The position numbers and the translations under genes are program-made. The notes below the pieces were generated by a model. The model was not told where the DNA came from. It ran no database searches and saw only the letters and a list, made by a program, of their open reading frames with translations. A DNA stretch of 32,191 bases, from the NCBI GenBank assembly GCA_002343455.1, contig DDSR01000383.1:1-32191 (forward strand), given 5' to 3'. Numbering within the stretch: the first letter of the stretch is position 1; each line of letters starts with the position of its first letter. This document shows positions 23,385-29,727 of the stretch, piece by piece. The DNA is from Deltaproteobacteria bacterium UBA2385. GTDB lineage: Bacteria > Myxococcota_A > UBA796 > UBA2385.

Positions 23385-23699
23385 GAGCGGGATCCGTCGG
23401 AAATCCGGCAACCCAACCACGAGCCCTCAACACCTTGGACGAGGAACGCCTCCTTCATGGCCCTCGCCCGGCAGCTCATCCTCCGCGCCTGCGACAACCG
23501 CAAGCTCGCTCCCGACCTGGCGCGGCGACGCGATTGGTCGCGGACGCTCGCCCTCGCCGCGCGGGGTCGCCCGTGGGCGGCAGCTGTCCGTGTTGGTACA
23601 GGCGGTCGCCGCCTCGGCGGGCCAGTCGACCGCGAGCCCATGGCGACGAAGCTTCGCGCGGTTGAGGGCCAGTGGGCCTGGCGCAGCCACCAGGGTGCA
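23385..23699. other. Spacer with no convincing gene
   Basis: About 315 bases after the glycosyltransferase stop. Two overlapping open frames exist (23457-23720 plus, 23427-23714 minus). Neither has a good ribosome-binding site or a recognisable protein. The plus frame begins MALARQLILRACDNRKLAP and could be a decayed gene fragment. Nothing else is seen. Confidence 0.5.
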
Positions 23700-23744
23700 G
23701 GACAGAAGTCCCATTCCTGATTCAGGAAGGCAGGTTCTGTCTAC
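23700..23744. repeat. 45-bp hairpin repeat, copy A
   Basis: Begins GGACAGAAGTCC and ends TTCTGTCTAC, with a perfect 15-base inner dyad TTCCTGATTCAGGAA. GACAGAA at the left pairs with TTCTGTC at the right. Thirty-five of 45 bases match copy B at 23836, and the two have equal length. Confidence 0.75.
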
Positions 23745-23835
23745 ACGGGAGGGAGGTTCAGTCCTCGATTCGGCCAGAATGTGTCCGGTTCTTGGCCTGT
23801 TCCGCCGAGAATCGACCGAATTTGGCCCATGAGGT

Positions 23836-23880
23836 GGACAGAAGTCCAGCTCATGATTCAGGAGTGGGACTTCTGTCTAC
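23836..23880. repeat. 45-bp hairpin repeat, copy B
   Basis: Begins GGACAGAAGTCC and ends GACTTCTGTCTAC, with TGATTCA in the centre. Here the outer stem is long: GACAGAAGTC pairs fully with GACTTCTGTC. The 91 bases between copies A and B contain other imperfect dyads (around 23765 and 23815). Copy B ends 85 bases before the next gene. Confidence 0.75.
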
Positions 23881-23965
23881 CACCTGCCTCGCTCGTTTCG
23901 GTTGGCAGGGCAGGAGCAGGTCCGATGAAGTCAAAGCTCTGGAGAGCGATGCCGGAAGAGTGGGG

Positions 23966-24412
23966 TTGAGCAGCCTCAAGCTGAACGCCGGCTTCCTGGC
24001 AGCCGAGTTCAAGCCGGCGGCCGCCGACCGTCAGGCCGCCTGGGAGATGTACGTCGAGCTGCTCACCCGCATCGCCACCCAGCCCCTGCCTTCCGAGCAG
24101 GGCGACGAGCGCGCCGCCCTGGACAGCGTCTACAGCCTCTTCCCGACGACGCGCGAGGCCTTGCGGCGCAACGGCAGCAACTGCATCGAGTTCACCCGCC
24201 TCGCCGTGGTCATCCTCAACCAGGTCGTGCGGCCCTTCACCGCGAAGTGGCACGGCCGGGTCACGCGAGACCCCAAGACGCTGGAGAAGGCCAAGAACCG
24301 GCAGGAGTTCCGCGCCGAGCAGGCGGCCTTGCAGGTCGAGCTGCGGAAGTACCAGGGGGCGCTGGCGGCGATCGCGGGGGTGGAGGACCTGACGGAGCTG
24401 CCGGTGGTGTGA
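23966..24412 (+). CDS. Unrecognised helical protein (about 148 aa)
   Basis: TTG at 23966 has GGAAG seven bases upstream and gives a start SSLKLNAGFLAAEF. GTG at 23960 is an alternative with poor spacing. The protein is all-helical by composition. Notable stretches are AAWEMYVELLTRIATQPL, DERAALDSVYSLFPTTREALRRNG, FTRLAVVILNQVVRPFTAKWH and, at the end, a coiled-coil-like RAEQAALQVELRKYQGALAAIAGVEDL. No signal peptide. The combination looks like a conserved domain I have seen in multidomain bacterial proteins, possibly of conflict systems, but I cannot name it. The preceding hairpin repeats and absence of an upstream partner suggest an isolated or truncated gene. It ends three bases before the convergent gene's stop. 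Confidence 0.65.
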   Translation: MSSLKLNAGFLAAEFKPAAADRQAAWEMYVELLTRIATQPLPSEQGDERAALDSVYSLFPTTREALRRNGSNCIEFTRLAVVILNQVVRPFTAKWHGRVTRDPKTLEKAKNRQEFRAEQAALQVELRKYQGALAAIAGVEDLTELPVV

Positions 24413-24415
24413 GCA

Positions 24416-25120
24416 TCAACCCCCCACCACCTCCCCCTCCCGCAGCGTCCCCGTCCCCGGCGGCGCCACCCCGAGGGTGAGCTCCAGCGCCCGCACCGGC
24501 AGGCCCAGCCTGCGCCGCACCGGGCCGACCAGGTCCGCCACCACACAACGCCGCGCCGAGAAGCGAAACATCAGCCTGCCGGTGGCGCGCTCGTCCTCGT
24601 AGTCGGTGCCGGCGATCAGCAGATCGGCCCCGCCGTGCCGCTGCACCAGCCTCGCCAGGACCGGCTCGGGTGTGAAGCGGTGCAGCGCCTGTTGGAGCAG
24701 GAGCACCCGGCGGCCCTCGGCCCGCAGCTCCAGCACCAGGGGAGGCCCGACGGGGCGCTGCCGGGCGTGGGAGAGGCGCTGCCAGGCGAGGCGCGGGCGG
24801 CGCAGGGCGGAGAGGGTCTTGCGCACGGCCTCGGCGGGGACGGCGTAGGGGATGGGCGGGAAGGCCGAGGGCAGCAGCGAGAAGCCGCCGTGCTCGACCT
24901 GCACGCCGTCGAGCAGGGCGACGCCATCGCGGCCGAGGAAGCGGAGCAGCTCGGGAGGCGCGGCCAGGGGCTCGCTGCCGCGGGAGCCGGCGAGGCGCTC
25001 GGCCTCGGACCAGGTGAGCGCCTGGGGCAGGCCGCTGGGGCGGGGCGGGTCGACGGCGATGGACCGCTCGCCGATGCGGACGAGCAGCCCGCTCTCGCCC
25101 AGGTGCCGGACCTCGATCAC
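24416..25120 (-). CDS. Degenerate metallo-beta-lactamase-fold-like protein
   Basis: 234 residues from GTG 25120, in a GTGA overlap with the hemerythrin gene stop (25117-25119). The start VIEVRHLGESGLLVRIGERSIAVDPP has the strand pattern and Asp-Pro turn of UlaG/ComEC-like metallo-beta-lactamase proteins. However, the HxHxDH metal motif expected next is missing; that position reads LTWSEAERLAGSRGS. Later segments GVQVEHGGFSLLPSAFPP and LIAGTDYEDERATGRLMF would be the second half of the fold. No signal peptide. If the fold assignment is right it has no zinc site and cannot be a hydrolase of the usual type. Otherwise it is simply an unknown protein. Confidence 0.6.
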   Translation of the reverse strand: MIEVRHLGESGLLVRIGERSIAVDPPRPSGLPQALTWSEAERLAGSRGSEPLAAPPELLRFLGRDGVALLDGVQVEHGGFSLLPSAFPPIPYAVPAEAVRKTLSALRRPRLAWQRLSHARQRPVGPPLVLELRAEGRRVLLLQQALHRFTPEPVLARLVQRHGGADLLIAGTDYEDERATGRLMFRFSARRCVVADLVGPVRRRLGLPVRALELTLGVAPPGTGTLREGEVVGG

Positions 25121-25593
25121 GGCCCGACCCGGCGGGCTCGGATCTCGCGGACGATCTCCTCGGAGGGCAAGGCGCGGGCACGAGGGAAGAGGAACTCCTC
25201 CTCGCGGGCGATGTGGGCGAGCATCAGGGCGCTGAAGGCGCGGGCTTGGGCCTCGAAGCCTGCGGCGGGCTGGGCCTCGAAGCCCGCGGCGGGGGGCTCG
25301 CCGTCGGCGATCGCCCGCAGCGCGGCGACCACGGGGGGGATGGCCGCCTCGATCTCGACGTGCTCGGCGCTGAGCTGCTCGGTGTGGGCGTCGGGGGCGA
25401 GGCGGGGGAAGACGGACTCCTCCTCGTCGGCGGCGTGCAGGGGCAGGGCCTCGTGGAAGTAGCGGGCGCAGCGGGCGGCGGTCTCGCGGGCGGGGGCGGC
25501 GCTGCGGTCGGTGAGCTCCGCCAGGGCGAGCAGGCCGCGGCAGTGGCGGCGGATGCGCTCGTGGCACTCGAGGAGCAGGTCGACGGCGTCCAT
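25117..25593 (-). CDS. Hemerythrin (HHE domain) protein
   Basis: 158 residues from ATG 25593, preceded by AGGGGGGG; a TTG at 25608 is the longer alternative. The HHE cation-binding four-helix bundle is visible: LLLECHERIRRHCRGLL, YFHEALPLHAADEEESVFPRL, LSAEHVEIEAAI and MLAHIAREEEFLFPRA supply the His and Glu ligands of a di-iron site. Such proteins bind O2 or NO or help repair iron-sulfur clusters; which applies is unknown. An eight-residue segment PAAGFEAQ is duplicated before the last helix, coded by a 24-bp tandem duplication. Coupled to the next gene by GTGA. Confidence 0.88.
   Translation of the reverse strand: MDAVDLLLECHERIRRHCRGLLALAELTDRSAAPARETAARCARYFHEALPLHAADEEESVFPRLAPDAHTEQLSAEHVEIEAAIPPVVAALRAIADGEPPAAGFEAQPAAGFEAQARAFSALMLAHIAREEEFLFPRARALPSEEIVREIRARRVGP
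25247..25294 (-). repeat. 24-bp tandem duplication inside the hemerythrin gene
   Basis: Bases 25247-25270 and 25271-25294 match at 22 of 24 positions and encode PAAGFEAQ twice. The duplication is in frame and lengthens the loop before the last helix. Confidence 0.85.
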
Positions 25594-25608
25594 GGCCCCC
25601 CCTATCAA

Positions 25609-25624
25609 CGGATATGGTTATCCG
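25609..25624. promoter_or_regulatory. Perfect dyad upstream of the hemerythrin gene
   Basis: CGGATA-TGGT-TATCCG, a perfect 6-bp dyad with a 4-base spacer. It lies 16 bases before the hemerythrin ATG, inside the only AT-rich part of the spacer between hemerythrin and fkbH-like genes. Candidate operator; the regulator is unknown. Confidence 0.5.
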
Positions 25625-25690
25625 CAATGCAAATGGCAAAAGCGAATACCTGACGCCAGGGGTTGCTCGGTCAATGGTAGGGTTGAGGAG

Positions 25691-27094
25691 ATGCTTCTGC
25701 TCCTCGGCCGCTGTGGACTGGAACGGCTCGCCGAGCCGCTGCGGGCTTTGGGGCACGAGGTGACGGTGGCGGCGCCGGGCGATCGGGGGCTGATCGAGGC
25801 CCTGAAGCCGGAGCTGGTCTATGTCGACCTCTTCAGCGACCTGTTCAGCGAGCTGCCGCTCGACCCGGATCTGTTCCCCCCGGGCACGATCTTCCGCGGG
25901 CCGCGTCTGCCCACCTCCCACAGCCCGCTGACCGGCAGGCCGACGATCGACCCGCTGGCGCTCTGGGCCCGGCACGGGATCCTCAACGACGCGGTGCGCT
26001 TCGGGCCGGGCCATGGCGAGGCCGAGCACGGGCCGCTGGGCTGCTCCCGGCTGGACGGGCGGGACGCGGGCGAGATCGAGGCCCAGGCGCTGCACGCCCG
26101 CTGGCACGCCCGCACCAGGGGCCCGCGCAAGTGTGTGGTGGTGGACCTCGACGACACGCTGATCCACGGGCGCATCGCGGCGGAGGACTTCACGGAGCGC
26201 AACCCGGCCTGGGGAGGGCAGCTGCCCGAGGAGGAGAGCTTCTGGCGAGCCCCGCGCGGCCTGCACTTCGGCCTGCGCGAGCTGCGCGGCCGGGGGCTGC
26301 TGCTGGCCCTGGCCACCCGCAACGACCCGGCGCTGCTGCCTCTGTTCAAGCGGCGACCCGGCCCGGTCCTGGCGCCGCTGCTGGACCTCGACGACTTCGT
26401 GGCGGTCGCCGCCGGCTTCGGCGAGAAGAGCGCGATGCTGCGCCAGATCGCCGCCGACCTGGGCATCGGCACCGACAGCCTCGCCTTCGTCGACGACAGC
26501 GCCTTCGAGCGGGAGGAGGTGCGGGCAGCCCTGCCCGAGGTGCTCGTCTTCGACAGCGCCGCGGCCGGCTGGCAGCTGCCCGAGGCCCCCGAGCTGTGGA
26601 GCGAGGCCCCCCTCTCTGTACACCGTGAACAGAGCTACCGCAGCCGGGTGGCGGTCACCGCCGCCGCCGATCCCCTCGCCTTCCTCAGCGGCCTGGGGCT
26701 GCGGGCCACGGTGCGACCGGCCCTCCCCGAGGACCTCCCCCGGGTGCGGGAGCTCTTCCAGCGCAGCAACCAGCTCGCCCTGACGGCGCAGCGCCCTCAG
26801 CCGGACTCCACCGCGGGCCTCTACGTCGGCCTCGTCCATGACCGCCTCGCCGACCACGGCCTCGTCGCCGCCGCGCTGTTCGGCTCCTCCCCTCACCGCC
26901 TGCTGGCCTTCGCCTGCTCCTGCCGGGTCCTCCCCCACCGCGTCGCCCCCAGCCTGCTGCACGCCATGCTCCAGCTCGAGCCCGGCGCACAGGCCGCCTA
27001 CGAGCCGACCCCGCGCAATGGGGCCAGCGGGGGCCTGCTGGAGGAGGCCTCCCTGGGGATCGCCCCCTGGCTGGCGCTCTCAGTCACACCATGA
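25691..27094 (+). CDS. FkbH-like HAD-IIIC phosphatase/phosphotransferase, stand-alone
   Basis: 467 residues from ATG 25691. An N-terminal ~140-residue part precedes a HAD-IIIC domain: VVVDLDDTLIHG (Asp152, Asp154), LALATRND around 206-212, GEKSAML with Lys246, and FVDDSAFEREEV with Asp268/Asp269. The C-terminal half has the GNAT-like FkbH extension with ELFQRSNQLALT (about 355-365), the FkbH signature normally written QRTNQFNLT. FkbH proteins dephosphorylate 1,3-bisphosphoglycerate and load glyceryl units onto an acyl carrier protein for methoxymalonyl-type or tetronate metabolites. No carrier protein or polyketide gene is in the window, so partner and product are unknown. It overlaps the convergent lipoprotein gene by 15 bases. 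Confidence 0.88.
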   Translation: MLLLLGRCGLERLAEPLRALGHEVTVAAPGDRGLIEALKPELVYVDLFSDLFSELPLDPDLFPPGTIFRGPRLPTSHSPLTGRPTIDPLALWARHGILNDAVRFGPGHGEAEHGPLGCSRLDGRDAGEIEAQALHARWHARTRGPRKCVVVDLDDTLIHGRIAAEDFTERNPAWGGQLPEEESFWRAPRGLHFGLRELRGRGLLLALATRNDPALLPLFKRRPGPVLAPLLDLDDFVAVAAGFGEKSAMLRQIAADLGIGTDSLAFVDDSAFEREEVRAALPEVLVFDSAAAGWQLPEAPELWSEAPLSVHREQSYRSRVAVTAAADPLAFLSGLGLRATVRPALPEDLPRVRELFQRSNQLALTAQRPQPDSTAGLYVGLVHDRLADHGLVAAALFGSSPHRLLAFACSCRVLPHRVAPSLLHAMLQLEPGAQAAYEPTPRNGASGGLLEEASLGIAPWLALSVTP

Positions 27095-29038
27095 GGCGCG
27101 CTCGGTCTCGCAGATCCCGTCGCAGGTCTGGATCACCTCGCCGGTCTGGAGGTAGTGGGCGAGCTGCTGCTGGGCGAGGTCGATCTTGCGGGGGCACTCG
27201 TGGGGATCCGTCTCGGGATCGGGCGGCAGGCCCTCGGTGCCGGGATCGGGCACATCGGTGAAGCTCCACTCGACGATGGCGCTGCCGGTGAAGGGGGCCT
27301 CGGCCTCCTCCAGCCCGTAGATCGCCCGGGTCTGGGGGGCGACCGTGCGGGCCTGGAAGCCGCGGGCCTGGATGTGGGCCGAGAGGAAGCTGACCTGGGC
27401 GTCGCCGATGGCGGTCTGCAGCAGGGCGTGCTTCTCGGGGTAGCCGGCCGGCGGCTCCTGGTTGAGGTCCCAGAGGTAGCCGCCGCCCTCGGCCAGGTCC
27501 CAGAGCTGCTGCATCAGGCCCAGGGTGTAGAGCATGATGACCCGCTGGTCGTCGAACTTGGCCTTGAACAGCTCGAAGAAGGGCTCGAAGTTGTTGCTGC
27601 GGGTGAACATCATGCTGTACGGGTTGCCGCCGACGCTGAAGGCGGCCCGCTCCAGGAAAGGCGAGAGGCCGTAGTAGCCGACCCCGTAGATCGAGCCCTG
27701 GGAGATGCCGTAGAAGCCGAAGCGGTCGGGGTCGAGCACGTTGACCAGGGTGCCCTCGGAGTCGGGGAAGGCCAGGGCCCCGTCGCTGGCCAGGGCCGTG
27801 CGGGCCAGCATCAGCAGGGCGTTCTGTTCGACCATGCCCTGGACGCTGCGCTCGGGCAGGGCGGCGATGCGGCTGGGGTCGTTGAGGATCGTCAGGGTCA
27901 GGGGGCCGACGTCCTCGGTGGACATGCCCTTCCAGTCGGTGGCGACGATCACCATGCGGTGCTCGTCGGCGAAGGCCCGCAGCCAGCCGGTGTAGGCCTC
28001 GTCGAAGCCGCCGAAGAAGCCGTGTCCGTACTGGAGGATGTACGAGGGACCCGGATCGAGGGCGACGCTGCACGGGATGCGGACCAGGAAGTCGGCGGTG
28101 GCCTCGCCGTTGGCGAAGGGCAGGCCGTCGGCGTCCCGGGTCAGGACGGTGCCGGGCACATCGTCCTCGGTGTACAGAGGGGGGTACATATTCCCCTCCA
28201 GCGTGCGGGCGATCTCGTCCCCGGCGGCGCAGTCGCCCTCTTCCTGGAGGGTCCACTCGTAGCGCAGGCCCTTGGACTCGATGCGACGCACGCTGTCCTC
28301 GACGGCGAGGCGGGCCCGGCCGGTGCTGTTGCCGCGGCTGGCCGTGTGCAGCTCCCAGGCGAGCTGCAGCTCCGTTCGCGCCAGGCCGGTCGCCTCCAGG
28401 GCCGGGAAGATCACCTCGTCGTAGCGCGCCCGCTGGCGCTCGACGTCGGCGTCCTGGGTGCTGCCGCCGTCGCGCAGGGCGGCGAAGCCCTCGCTGGGGC
28501 TGACCGCGCCTCCGTCCGTGGTCTTCAGCCCGCGGATGCCGACGACGTAGTGGGCGCCGAAGCGCAGCGGGTGGACCGGCCGCAGGATCAGCAGCTGCTG
28601 ACCGGGATCCTCGACCGTCACCTCGCGCTCGGCCCAGTGGGCGACCCGCTCGCCGGTCTCCACGTCGACGATGACCGTGGTGGCCTCGGCGTCCAGGTAG
28701 GCGCCGATGTCGGTGAAGGGGATCAGCCCCTCGTCGGAGAGCCCCTCGAAGAAGGCCAGCATCGGGCTGTTGATCGAGTGCCCGTCCCGCTCGTTCCAGA
28801 AGTCCGGCGCCACCTGCAGGCCGTCGATGTTCATCGGCAGCGAGCCCGGGCCGTAGGCGACCTGGAAGCCCGTCTCGGTCTGGGCTTCGTCCAGGAAGAA
28901 GCTGCTGGGGAAGGGCAGCAGGCAGAGGCTGGGGTCGAGGGGGTTGCAGTCCCCGCGGGGGCCGATCTCCAGCGGGGTCGTGCCGCCGCTGTCCTTGCTG
29001 CCCGAGCAGGAGAGGAGGGCGAGGAGGAGGGGGATCAT
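27080..29038 (-). CDS. Predicted lipoprotein with alpha/beta-hydrolase features
   Basis: 652 residues. MIPLLLALLSC is a signal peptide with lipobox LLSC. Then comes GSKDSGGTTP, a short linker, and CNPLDPSLCLLPFPSSFFL, a segment typical of a Myxococcota-rich secreted protein group. The hydrolase core shows QYGHGFFGGFDEAY (oxyanion region), VIVATDWKGMS, and GFYGISQGSIYG with the nucleophile elbow G-x-S-x-G. A possible catalytic His is in DPHECPR near the end. This suggests an envelope-anchored esterase, lipase or peptidase; substrate unknown. ATG at 29038 overlaps the stop of the FGase-like gene (ATGA), so it is translated with the amidohydrolase and the amidoligase upstream. Confidence 0.85.
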   Translation of the reverse strand: MIPLLLALLSCSGSKDSGGTTPLEIGPRGDCNPLDPSLCLLPFPSSFFLDEAQTETGFQVAYGPGSLPMNIDGLQVAPDFWNERDGHSINSPMLAFFEGLSDEGLIPFTDIGAYLDAEATTVIVDVETGERVAHWAEREVTVEDPGQQLLILRPVHPLRFGAHYVVGIRGLKTTDGGAVSPSEGFAALRDGGSTQDADVERQRARYDEVIFPALEATGLARTELQLAWELHTASRGNSTGRARLAVEDSVRRIESKGLRYEWTLQEEGDCAAGDEIARTLEGNMYPPLYTEDDVPGTVLTRDADGLPFANGEATADFLVRIPCSVALDPGPSYILQYGHGFFGGFDEAYTGWLRAFADEHRMVIVATDWKGMSTEDVGPLTLTILNDPSRIAALPERSVQGMVEQNALLMLARTALASDGALAFPDSEGTLVNVLDPDRFGFYGISQGSIYGVGYYGLSPFLERAAFSVGGNPYSMMFTRSNNFEPFFELFKAKFDDQRVIMLYTLGLMQQLWDLAEGGGYLWDLNQEPPAGYPEKHALLQTAIGDAQVSFLSAHIQARGFQARTVAPQTRAIYGLEEAEAPFTGSAIVEWSFTDVPDPGTEGLPPDPETDPHECPRKIDLAQQQLAHYLQTGEVIQTCDGICETERASWCD

Positions 29039-29727
29039 GGCGGGCTCCAGGGAGAGGAAGGCAGGACGGCGGCGCAGACCCGGGCGACCAGGGCGCGGTC
29101 GACTGCGGGGTGCAGCTCGAGCTCCAGCCCAGCATAGCGGGGATCGGGGAAGCGCTCACGCAGCCAGGTGGTGAGGCCCTCGTCGGTGCCCAGGTAGGGC
29201 TCGTTGAAGCGGGCGTCCAGGCCGGCGGCGCGCAGGGCCTCGCGCAGCCGGTCGGCCCAGCGCTGCTCCTCGGCCCGCGCGGGATCGTAGAGGACGCCGA
29301 CCTGGACGGTGCGGACCTGCCCGTGCAGCGTCGGGGTGAAGCTGTGCAGGGAGAGGTGCAGACAGGGGTCGCGGAGCTCGACCGCCTGGACGATGCGGGC
29401 GCGGTAGGGCCGATGGTAGCGGGCGAGGCGGGCCTCGCGCTCCTGGGCGGAGAGCCCGCGGTTGCCCGGCACCGGGACCCCGAAGGCCCGCTCGGGGATC
29501 ACCCCGGGGTCCTCCTCCCGCCGGTTGAGGTCGACGAGGAGGCGGCTGTGCTCGCCCTCGAACAGGGGCGCGCCGGTCCGCCGGGCGAGGTCCAAGGCCA
29601 GCTCCAGGGCGCCCTCGTCCCAGGCGATGTGCGAGGCCAGGGCCGCGGCCTCCAGGCCCAGGTCGAGGCCCTCGGGCAGGGCGGCGCGGGCGTGCTCGCA
29701 GGAGAGGATCAGGCGCGGCCGGACCAC
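29035..29727 (-). CDS. N-formylglutamate-amidohydrolase-like enzyme
   Basis: 230 residues from GTG 29727, overlapping the amidoligase stop by 19 bases. The family core is visible: LILSCEHARAALPE near the start (metal or substrate site), IAWDEGALELALDLARRTGAPL, SRLLVDLNR, RYHRPYRARI and LHLSLHSFTP. N-formylglutamate amidohydrolases (PF05013) are zinc enzymes that hydrolyse an amide of glutamate in histidine catabolism. No hut gene is nearby, so here it more likely acts on the amide or peptide made by the coupled ligase. No signal peptide, so it is cytoplasmic. The end LPSSPWSPP lies in the ATGA overlap with the lipoprotein gene. Confidence 0.85.
   Translation of the reverse strand: MVRPRLILSCEHARAALPEGLDLGLEAAALASHIAWDEGALELALDLARRTGAPLFEGEHSRLLVDLNRREEDPGVIPERAFGVPVPGNRGLSAQEREARLARYHRPYRARIVQAVELRDPCLHLSLHSFTPTLHGQVRTVQVGVLYDPARAEEQRWADRLREALRAAGLDARFNEPYLGTDEGLTTWLRERFPDPRYAGLELELHPAVDRALVARVCAAVLPSSPWSPP

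Noticed and set aside
23427..23720. Overlapping small genes on both strands
   Set aside because: No ribosome-binding site, no recognisable protein, and both are Arg/Ala-rich as expected of chance frames.
23700..23880. Integron attC sites
   Set aside because: The repeats lack the GTTRRRY core at the ends and no integrase gene is present.
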